Shown piece by piece: positions 1 through 5,620 of a stretch of 21,776 nt of DNA (its first letter is position 1; each line of letters begins with the position of its first letter). The translations under genes were made by a program, and so were the position numbers. The stretch is from CAZEZY01 sp964516635 (GTDB lineage: Bacteria > Pseudomonadota > Gammaproteobacteria > Burkholderiales > Burkholderiaceae_C), in the NCBI GenBank assembly GCA_964516635.1, contig CAZEZY010000027.1, forward strand, positions 1-21,776. The letters are read 5' to 3'. The notes below the pieces were generated by a model. It saw nothing but the letters and a program-made list of their open reading frames with translations. It was not told the DNA's origin and did no database searches.

Positions 1-340
1 CAACGCCCGCAACGGGACCATCTTCACCCGCTACGGCGACCTGAAGATCCGCAACGCGCGCCACAAAGCCGACCCGCAGCCGCTGGACACCACCTGCACC
101 TGCTACGCCTGTGCGGGCAACAGCGGTGTGAGCTGGGACGACGGCGGCCGCGACGGCTTTTCGCGCGCCTACCTGCACCACCTGGACCGTTGCGGCGAGA
201 TGCTGGGCCCCATGCTCACCACCATCCACAACCTGCACCACTACCTGAACCTGATGCAGGAGGTGCGAGGCGCGCTGGATGTGGGCGCGTTTGGCGCCTT
301 CCGCGAGCGATTCAGGGCCGAGCGCGCACGGGGGGTCTGA
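1..340 (+). CDS. tgt: Queuine tRNA-ribosyltransferase, C-terminal part (5' end outside window)
   Basis: The open frame runs in from base 2 and stops at TGA 338-340. It encodes the last ~112 residues of tRNA-guanine transglycosylase, which exchanges guanine-34 for preQ1 in tRNAs with GUN anticodons, in the cytoplasm. Visible family features are NARNG near the start, the KIRNA segment, the zinc ligands CTCYAC (C-x-C-x2-C), then SRAYLHHLDRC and the histidine of TTIHNL. The usual spacing from the third Cys to the zinc His is 25 residues. Here about 13 extra residues (the GNSGVSWDDGGRDG part) sit just after the third Cys. The catalytic N-terminal and central parts are not in the window. It converges with the FIST gene, whose stop is 6 bases away. 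Family identity is very secure. Confidence 0.95.
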   Translation, partial: NARNGTIFTRYGDLKIRNARHKADPQPLDTTCTCYACAGNSGVSWDDGGRDGFSRAYLHHLDRCGEMLGPMLTTIHNLHHYLNLMQEVRGALDVGAFGAFRERFRAERARGV

Positions 341-345
341 GACCC
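333..345. terminator. Possible short hairpin between convergent tgt and FIST genes
   Basis: GGGTC-TGA-GACCC is a perfect 5-bp inverted repeat whose loop is the tgt stop codon itself. It lies at the convergence of two genes, but there is no clear T-run, so a terminator role is only a guess. Confidence 0.22.
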
Positions 346-346
346 G

Positions 347-1642
347 TCAGGACCCGGTTTGTTCAGCCACAAACACGGTGAGCACGCCGGTGTAGCCATA
401 CAGGCGATGGTGGGCAATTTCACCACCGGCAAAAAACCCGACCAGCGGCACATCGCCAAGGGCACGACGCAGAATCTGCAGCTCGGCGCTGGGCCCTCCG
501 AAATGCGGGCCGCCGCGGCCACTGCAGCTGACGTAAAGGGCACCCACCATGCGACTGGGCAGCAGGAAACCGGGCTCAGCGTCGGTATGGCTGAGCGAGC
601 TGGCCATATCGGCCGTGAGGCTTTCGGGTTCCAGCTCTTCGCGAATTTCCGCGCCGATCCGCATCAGGTCGGCCCGGGCTGCCTCACGATGACGTTCGCA
701 AAAGACCAGACGACCCCCCCGAGGCGCCTGATCGGCGATGGCAATGCCATGACGCCCCGGATCCAGTCCAATCAGGTGTCGAACCAGCACATCGTCGCCC
801 ATCTGACCCGGTCGCCTCAACGCCTGAGGAGGCGAGGCATCGGGGAGGCTGATGCCCACCAGGGTCTGGCGCAATCGTGCCACCGCCAGCTGAGGCGCCT
901 CCAGGGTGATGCCCAGGTCTTCCAGCAAGACACCGAGCGCCGGCCGGTGATCGAGTTCGAGAACGACGTTGTGATCGGCAAGGGTGATGTCGTGCGGGAC
1001 AGACACCGGCCGTACACCCTGTGTGACTCGGGAGATGAGGGAGACCTCAGGGCCAAAAGCCACCCCGCTGAGCCCGCCGTGGAACACGCCTGAAGCCCCT
1101 TGCTGCCCGCTGCCCGGCACGGCGCCACGACTGGACCGGGCGAACTGCACCAGCGGCCCACGACTCGATGCCAGGCCTCCGAAAACATAGTGCGTGGCGG
1201 TTCGTTCAGCCACTTCGGCCACCAGTTCCGACAGCTCGGGGGTCTGACCATCGGCATGGACAAGCGCAGTCTGTGCCACAAAGCCGTCCGCTCCCTGGGC
1301 CGTCGCCAGAGGCGACACCCCGCTGAACACCCGGTATTGGTGAGGGGCCAGGTCACAGAGCATCACCGCCAGGGCGGGTTCGTCAAAGTATTCGACCTGG
1401 GTGGCCGCGATCCCGACCCCCACCGTCCCGGCCCAGTCGGTCACCTCCGGCAGTTCGGCGCCCAGGTGATCCAGGATGTCCTGAGCCTGTCCCGCGTAAT
1501 GGTCGGTGATGTAGAGCAGTCCCAGCGAGGGCTGTGCGGCCAAGGCAGGCAACGCCATCTGGGCACGCAGTTGCGCGAGCACCAGGGCAGCCGCCATCCG
1601 CCATTGCGGATGGGTGGCGTGGGCGTGCGGAAACCGTTTCAA
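347..1642 (-). CDS. FIST domain sensory protein
   Basis: A 431-residue protein with the two-part FIST architecture: an N-terminal FIST_N region (about 25-230, including HATHP near the start) and a FIST_C region. The FIST_C signature is near the end: CSGRGG at ~373-378 and VGFFAGGEIAHH at ~401-412, matching the family's C-x2-RG ... GF...GEI pattern. FIST proteins are proposed small-ligand sensors in bacterial signal transduction. No output domain is fused here. The start is TTG at 1642, because the conserved HATHP motif precedes the first ATG (1597). The only in-frame upstream stop is the stop of the PhaM gene 21 bases away. No good ribosome site precedes the TTG, so translation may depend on coupling to phaM. 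It forms an apparent operon with phaM. The ligand is unknown. Confidence 0.85.
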   Translation of the reverse strand: MKRFPHAHATHPQWRMAAALVLAQLRAQMALPALAAQPSLGLLYITDHYAGQAQDILDHLGAELPEVTDWAGTVGVGIAATQVEYFDEPALAVMLCDLAPHQYRVFSGVSPLATAQGADGFVAQTALVHADGQTPELSELVAEVAERTATHYVFGGLASSRGPLVQFARSSRGAVPGSGQQGASGVFHGGLSGVAFGPEVSLISRVTQGVRPVSVPHDITLADHNVVLELDHRPALGVLLEDLGITLEAPQLAVARLRQTLVGISLPDASPPQALRRPGQMGDDVLVRHLIGLDPGRHGIAIADQAPRGGRLVFCERHREAARADLMRIGAEIREELEPESLTADMASSLSHTDAEPGFLLPSRMVGALYVSCSGRGGPHFGGPSAELQILRRALGDVPLVGFFAGGEIAHHRLYGYTGVLTVFVAEQTGS

Positions 1643-1663
1643 CCCCGTGGCCAGGCGTTGAGG

Positions 1664-2389
1664 TCAGCGCTTGCGCGTCGGGACTTTCGGGGTGGTTGCC
1701 GCCCGGCTGGTGGCCGCCTTCTTGGCGGGTGCAGCGCGGCCACTGGAACGTGGCTGGGTGGCCGACCGGGTGGCCGAAGATCGCTTTCGGGTGACCGGGG
1801 GTGCTGCGGTTTCGGCGGGCTGAGCGGCCGCCACGGCATCGGCGCCGGCCTGTACGCTCTGGGCCATCTGCTCGGCCGCACGGGTGGCCTGATCGGCCAT
1901 GTCCTTGATGGCGCCGGTGGCAATGGTCTGGAACTGCTGGGTCAGCGCGGTCCACCACTGCATGGGGTCGACAGCGGGCTTGTCGTCTTCAGCTTCCGGC
2001 GAAGGCGTGGGCGAAGCCGGTTCGGGCTCGGGGGAAGCAGCGACGGTTTCCGGGCGGATCTTGAAGGCGTCGGCCATGTCCTGCATGCTGACGTTCATGC
2101 TCTTGAGCGTGGCCAGGGTCATCTTCTGGACTTCAAGTGCCTGGATGGTCGCCGCGAGGGCCTTGGTGTTCTGATCCAGCCAGAAATGGACGGCCTTGAG
2201 GTCCTGAATGCGCTTGTCCAGTTCTTCGACATCGAATGTCGGCGCCACCCAGTGGCTCATGGGCGGCATGCCGGGCACAGCCGACGATGTGCCAGCCGCA
2301 GCACCGCCGGCTGCCTGGCGGCTGAGGTTTTGCAGGAATTCGAAGCCGGGGATGTATTGGGCAAAAACACTCATGTCGGGGGCGCTCAT
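1664..2389 (-). CDS. phaM: PhaM-like PHB granule-associated regulatory protein
   Basis: A 241-residue protein resembling PhaM of Cupriavidus necator, a polyhydroxybutyrate granule protein that binds and activates PHB synthase and also binds DNA, which helps partition granules. The N-terminal ~110 residues form the conserved part (PGFEFLQNL, VAPTFDVEELDKRIQDLKAVHFWLDQN, then helical LEVQKMTLATL). A Pro/Glu-rich linker (116-140), a helical amphipathic stretch with DPMQWWTALTQQF (141-185), and a basic Ala/Lys/Arg tail (200-241) with PAKKA follow. The tail is histone H1-like, as expected for DNA binding. I chose ATG 2389 over an upstream in-frame start at 2509 because GGAG precedes it by ~9 bases and MSAPDMS fits the family start. 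It is followed after 21 bases by the FIST gene. Confidence 0.85.
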   Translation of the reverse strand: MSAPDMSVFAQYIPGFEFLQNLSRQAAGGAAAGTSSAVPGMPPMSHWVAPTFDVEELDKRIQDLKAVHFWLDQNTKALAATIQALEVQKMTLATLKSMNVSMQDMADAFKIRPETVAASPEPEPASPTPSPEAEDDKPAVDPMQWWTALTQQFQTIATGAIKDMADQATRAAEQMAQSVQAGADAVAAAQPAETAAPPVTRKRSSATRSATQPRSSGRAAPAKKAATSRAATTPKVPTRKR

Positions 2390-2468
2390 GATCGGTCTCC
2401 AGGTTGAGGCATCGCCCATAGCATGCCATAGCTTGACCAGAAGACCAAAGGTCATCGCGCCACAGGCC

Positions 2469-2482
2469 TTGACCGGCATCAA
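2469..2482. promoter_or_regulatory. Candidate FNR/ANR-type oxygen-response box
   Basis: TTGAC-CGGC-ATCAA differs from the FNR consensus TTGAT-N4-ATCAA at one base. Its outer arms CTTGA and TCAAG are perfectly inverted. It lies between the divergent phaM and traR/dksA-like genes, centred at 2475.5. If the GACAAT at 2505-2510 is the -10 element, the transcript would start near 2517 and the box centre would be at -41.5, the classic position for FNR activation of the rightward gene. Confidence 0.5.
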
Positions 2483-2504
2483 GGTGAGCCGCAGCCATTT
2501 GCAT

Positions 2505-2510
2505 GACAAT
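2505..2510 (+). promoter_or_regulatory. Candidate -10 element for the dksA-like/VOC operon
   Basis: GACAAT matches 4 of 6 bases of TATAAT and lies 25 bases before the chosen ATG. There is no convincing -35 hexamer, which fits an activator-dependent promoter using the box at 2469-2482. Confidence 0.3.
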
Positions 2511-2535
2511 GAGGCAAACCACTGAGGAGCCCACC

Positions 2536-2922
2536 ATGAGCGAACCCATTTCCGACACCTTTGCGCAGCAGCTCAGGCAGATGCGCACCGACGTGATTGC
2601 ACAGATCCGTGCCCAGCGCGGCGGCAAAATGGGCCGAGCCGAAGCCGCCACCGATCCGCACGACGAACAAAGCGGTGACTGGGTCCAACTGGATGCCCAG
2701 AGGGACTTGGCCATGGCGCTGGACGAGCGCGAGGCCGCGACGTTGAGTGCGATCGACACCGCGCTCAAGCGGATCGAATCGGGCGAGTACGGCCTGTGCA
2801 TCGATTGTGGTGTGGAAATTCCCACCGCCCGACTCCATGCCAACCCCACCGCGATGCGTTGCGTGGGCTGCCAGGACCAGTCCGAGCACGCGCGTGGAGG
2901 CGCGGCTCACCCCTCGATGTGA
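2536..2922 (+). CDS. TraR/DksA-family C4 zinc-finger protein
   Basis: A 128-residue member of the TraR/DksA family, whose members bind RNA polymerase through the secondary channel and alter promoter kinetics, in DksA's case together with ppGpp. An N-terminal helical hairpin region (about 5-80) is followed by the C4 zinc finger: CIDCG (C88, C91) and CVGCQ (C109, C112), with the family signature between them (GVEIPTARLHANPTAMRC). It is shorter than DksA (~150) and lacks a clear DxxDxA coiled-coil tip. It is therefore probably a DksA paralogue and not the housekeeping copy. ATG 2536 is chosen because GAGGAG sits just upstream; an earlier in-frame ATG at 2503 lacks this. The VOC gene follows after 5 bases. 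Confidence 0.88.
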   Translation: MSEPISDTFAQQLRQMRTDVIAQIRAQRGGKMGRAEAATDPHDEQSGDWVQLDAQRDLAMALDEREAATLSAIDTALKRIESGEYGLCIDCGVEIPTARLHANPTAMRCVGCQDQSEHARGGAAHPSM

Positions 2923-2927
2923 CCGCC

Positions 2928-3341
2928 ATGCGCAGCCTGTTTCATCTGGCCTACCATGTGACGGACCTCGACGAGGCCCGCCGCTTCTATGGCGACGTCC
3001 TGGGGTGCGAGGAGGGCCGAAGCACCTCGACCTGGGTGGATTTCGATTTTTTCGGGCACCAGATCTCGCTGCACCTGGGCACGCCCTTCGCGACCACGAA
3101 CACGGGTCAGGTGGGCGATCATCGGGTGCCGATGCCCCACCTCGGGCTGGTTCTGGCGTTGCCGGACTGGCAACACCTGGCCGACCGGCTGACCCAGGCG
3201 GGCGTGGCGTTTGTGATGCCACCCCAGATCCGCTTCGAAGGTCAGCCTGGCGAGCAATGGACCCTGTTCTTTCGGGACCCGTCGGGCAATCCGATCGAGA
3301 TCAAGGGCTTTCGTTCGCTCGACACCGTGTACGCCCGCTGA
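2928..3341 (+). CDS. VOC (glyoxalase/dioxygenase superfamily) protein
   Basis: A 137-residue protein with two beta-alpha-beta-beta-beta modules of the vicinal oxygen chelate fold. The first opens with LFHLAYHVTDLDEARRFYGDVLG and the second with MPHLGLVLAL. It closes with FFRDPSGNPIEIKGF. Likely metal ligands are H6, a residue near H44-Q45, H71 and E124. The VOC fold is used by glyoxalase I, extradiol dioxygenases, fosfomycin-resistance enzymes and epimerases, and the substrate cannot be told from sequence. It begins 5 bases after the dksA-like gene, so the two are probably co-transcribed. The ATG at 2928 is the natural start because it opens directly into the first beta strand. Confidence 0.87.
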   Translation: MRSLFHLAYHVTDLDEARRFYGDVLGCEEGRSTSTWVDFDFFGHQISLHLGTPFATTNTGQVGDHRVPMPHLGLVLALPDWQHLADRLTQAGVAFVMPPQIRFEGQPGEQWTLFFRDPSGNPIEIKGFRSLDTVYAR

Positions 3342-3371
3342 TCGCCAGCCACTGACGCAACCGGGATCAGC
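3337..3371. terminator. Inverted repeat spanning both stop codons of convergent genes
   Basis: GCTGATC (3337-3343) and GATCAGC (3365-3371) are perfect 7-base arms around a 21-base loop. Each arm contains the stop codon of one of the two converging genes (VOC and FAH). There is no T-run; a bidirectional terminator is possible but weakly supported. Confidence 0.28.
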
Positions 3372-4338
3372 CAGCCGACCTGACGACCCGATGGATGGCG
3401 CCGCAGACGCTCATGCCATCGGCGCCTTTCATGTCGATCAGTACTTCATCACCCCAGGTGAGGTAGTTGCTGATCGCTTGGCCATGGAGTCGGATTTCGG
3501 CAGCCCGTCGATGGGCCAGACAACCGTGACCTCGGGGCCAGGTGGGCGCCCCATCCCCTGGCTGGGCTGGGTGCCGCCAGATGCCACTGCCCACGATCGT
3601 GCCCGCCTGCAGGGGTCGGCCTCGGGCCAGGCACGAGAGGAGCTCGGCAAATGACCAGGCCATGTCGGTGGCATCGAGCATGCCCATCTTTCGGCCATTC
3701 AGGGTGGACTGGAGCACCAGATGGACGCGACCGGCGTGCCAGGCCTCGCCCCACTCATCGGGTGTGACCGCCACCGGACTGAAAGCGGTATCGGGTCGGG
3801 CCAGTGGGACGCCCGCCGACGGGGCCCCTTCTTGAGGGAGACAATGGTGCAGAACGGTTTCGGCGCTGAGCGCCATCAGGCGTATCCCCTCCAGGGCACG
3901 GGCCGGTGGGGCCCCTTGCGGGATGTCGTCCACCATGGCGGCCAGCCCGGCGCCGATATCGGCACCCAGGCTGTCACTGGTCAGCACGAGATCGGCGGTG
4001 GGCCCGCGCAGTGCGTCGCCACCACACACGACCAGGCTGGGCGGCACGGCTTCGGTACCCCGAACTGCCGATCGGGTGTCTTCCCCTGTCACCCACTGGA
4101 TGGCCCGCGGCAATGGGGCCATGCACATCCGGGGGTCAAACGCAAACGCGTGCCGGGCCCTGCCCTGATTGAGCGTGACCGACAGGTCCTGCAACTGGGG
4201 CGCGATGAAGTTCCAGTCGTCCAGCACCTGCTGGAGGGTGTCGGCGATACCGGTGGCGTAGTGAGCGGTGGACAGGTCTCGCGAGACGACCACCAATTGC
4301 CCGTCCCGGGACCCGTCTTTGTAAGTGGCGAGTTTCAT
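3367..4338 (-). CDS. Fumarylacetoacetate hydrolase-family protein lacking the canonical metal ligands
   Basis: A 323-residue protein with the fold of bacterial FAH-family hydrolases: an N-terminal domain (MKLATYKDGSRDGQLVVVSR..., 1-75) and a C-terminal catalytic-type domain containing TAFSPVAVTPDEWGEAW, STLNGRKMGM, GTIVGSG and IDMKGADGMSVCGAI. Working relatives carry an E-x-E metal motif after a GxDFE-like strand. Here the corresponding segment reads ADIGAG (126-131), with Gly at both positions. The NDxS aspartate ligand segment is replaced by SAETV (158-162), and the Lys of the following K-P-x-T-A-F stretch reads Arg (181). The frame is intact and the rest of the fold is conserved. This therefore looks like a pseudoenzyme or strongly repurposed paralogue, not a decayed gene. 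It is divergent from the DUF3108 gene with only 25 bases between start codons. Confidence 0.8.
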   Translation of the reverse strand: MKLATYKDGSRDGQLVVVSRDLSTAHYATGIADTLQQVLDDWNFIAPQLQDLSVTLNQGRARHAFAFDPRMCMAPLPRAIQWVTGEDTRSAVRGTEAVPPSLVVCGGDALRGPTADLVLTSDSLGADIGAGLAAMVDDIPQGAPPARALEGIRLMALSAETVLHHCLPQEGAPSAGVPLARPDTAFSPVAVTPDEWGEAWHAGRVHLVLQSTLNGRKMGMLDATDMAWSFAELLSCLARGRPLQAGTIVGSGIWRHPAQPGDGAPTWPRGHGCLAHRRAAEIRLHGQAISNYLTWGDEVLIDMKGADGMSVCGAIHRVVRSAG

Positions 4339-4363
4339 GCGACCCGAGTGTACGATTGCCTAC

Positions 4364-5125
4364 ATGGAAAACACTGGCATCACGCTGTCCCCCGCACCAC
4401 GCTGGAGCCGCAGGACCTGGCTGAAAGCCCTGACTGCCGGCGGGGCTTGGCCACTGATGGCCGGTGCCCAGGAAGTGCAGTCGCCCTGGCCTCAGACCCT
4501 GGTCCTGGAATACGACGTCAGCGGCCAGGCCAGGGGGCTGCCCTACCGTGCCAGCAGCCAGCTGACCTGGAATGGACAGGCCGACCGCTACGAGGCCCAG
4601 CTGGACATGCGCATTCGCCTGCTGGGCCGGCGCACACAGCGCTCGTCGGGACGCTGGTCGCTCGCTGGCATGCAGCCCGCCCTGTTCATCGACCAGGCAC
4701 GGCGGGAGCGACGGTTCGAAATCGATGGCCTGCGGCAGCAATTTCGGTTGTTTCGGGAAGGCGAACTGGTCAGGGAAGGCCCTCTGGCACCCGGTAGCCA
4801 GGATCACCTGACGCTGTTCTTCGAACTGGCCTTGCGCGCCCACCGGCAGGCCGGGCGTTTCACGCCCGAGCCCTGGGTCGTGCCGGTGATGGGCCATCAT
4901 GGTGCAGAGCCGTGGACTTTCGTGTGGAAAGGGGCCGAGCGGCTCGACATCCCCGCTGGCCATCTGCCCACACAACGGCTGGAACGACAACCTCGTGAAC
5001 CGGAGGACACCCGCATGAGCCTGTGGCTGCACGAAGCGCTCGGCTGGCTGCCGGTGCGCATCCTGCTTCAGGATCCCAACGGCGATGTGGTCGACCAGCG
5101 TCTGCGTTCATGGCCGCCCCCCTGA
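4364..5125 (+). CDS. DUF3108 protein with a Tat-like signal peptide
   Basis: A 253-residue protein of the DUF3108 type common in Burkholderiales. The N-terminus carries SRRTWLK (15-21), a near-perfect twin-arginine motif, then a hydrophobic stretch and a cleavage-like AGA-QE at 35/36. This suggests folded export to the periplasm. The mature part is predicted beta-rich (LVLEYDVSGQARGLPYRASSQLTW, YEAQLDMRIRLLG, VWKGAERLDIPAGHLPTQRLER, WLPVRILLQDPNGDVVDQRL), reminiscent of lipoprotein-carrier or lipid-binding folds. The biochemical role is unknown. ATG 4364 is preferred because it places the RR motif at a typical signal position; an earlier ATG at 4325 would run into the opposing FAH gene. The leader is at most 25 bases unless the promoter lies inside the FAH gene. 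Confidence 0.75.
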   Translation: MENTGITLSPAPRWSRRTWLKALTAGGAWPLMAGAQEVQSPWPQTLVLEYDVSGQARGLPYRASSQLTWNGQADRYEAQLDMRIRLLGRRTQRSSGRWSLAGMQPALFIDQARRERRFEIDGLRQQFRLFREGELVREGPLAPGSQDHLTLFFELALRAHRQAGRFTPEPWVVPVMGHHGAEPWTFVWKGAERLDIPAGHLPTQRLERQPREPEDTRMSLWLHEALGWLPVRILLQDPNGDVVDQRLRSWPPP

Positions 5126-5153
5126 AGGGCACAGGTTTTGCTTGGATGACCGT

Positions 5154-5174
5154 GCGGGTGTCTTGAAGACCCGC
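5154..5174 (+). terminator. Possible hairpin downstream of the DUF3108 gene
   Basis: GCGGGT (5154-5159) pairs with ACCCGC (5169-5174) around a 9-base loop, about 30 bases after the stop. It is GC-rich but has no T-run. Confidence 0.3.
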
Positions 5175-5275
5175 CCATCGCCCCCATGTCATGATCAGGC
5201 CGGCTGGACCGGCACCATGAGCCATGACCCGGCATGGGGCTTGCAGGGTTATTGCGTTTCGAGGACATTCCGATC

Positions 5276-5569
5276 ATGCACATGCTCTACGACTCTGACA
5301 CTTTCGCGGTGGTACACATCTTCGCGAATGCATCTGAAGCTCAACCGCTGGGCAGTGGTGCCGCACCAGGCGGTCCACAGATGCCGCGGAACGGCTTCGA
5401 GATCGTTGACAAGCGCTCAGGCAAGGAGGTCTATCTGGACGGTTCCTGGGCAGAGCTCTTCCAGCAGCAGATCCATGCCTGGCAACAGAACACCCCCACC
5501 CAGGAAGAGGTGGAGGACACGCTGGAAGGCTACGCCACCCTGGCCCAGACGCCCGTGGTGGTGCACTGA
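5276..5569 (+). CDS. DUF3567 family protein
   Basis: A 97-residue protein matching the small DUF3567 family of Burkholderiales. Recognisable are the opening MHMLYDSDTFAVVHIF, the central GFEIVDKRSGKEVYLDG, and the C-terminal TPTQEEVEDTLEGYATLAQTPVVVH. The function is unknown. It has no signal peptide or membrane segment. Compared with relatives as I remember them, it carries a slightly longer Gly/Pro/Ala loop at about residues 20-40. ATG 5276 is preceded by GAGGA at 5261-5265 and begins the conserved region; an in-frame upstream start at 5234 would add an unconserved tail. The 150 bases before it hold a weak hairpin and no other recognisable element. Confidence 0.8.
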   Translation: MHMLYDSDTFAVVHIFANASEAQPLGSGAAPGGPQMPRNGFEIVDKRSGKEVYLDGSWAELFQQQIHAWQQNTPTQEEVEDTLEGYATLAQTPVVVH

Positions 5570-5581
5570 GTGGCAACCACC
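5557..5581 (+). terminator. Possible terminator hairpin between the DUF3567 and GGDEF-EAL genes
   Basis: GGTGGTGC pairs with GC-A-ACCACC (one bulged A) around an 8-base loop. The hairpin overlaps the DUF3567 stop and lies at a convergent junction. There is no obvious T-run. Confidence 0.33.
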
Positions 5582-5620
5582 CGGCCTGGCCCTAGCCGCA
5601 TGGCTTGAGCACGGTCGGGA

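Noticed and set aside
1100..2407. 435-codon plus-strand frame opposite the FIST and phaM genes
   Set aside because: Gly/Arg-rich antisense translation with no domain. It crosses two real genes with good motifs.
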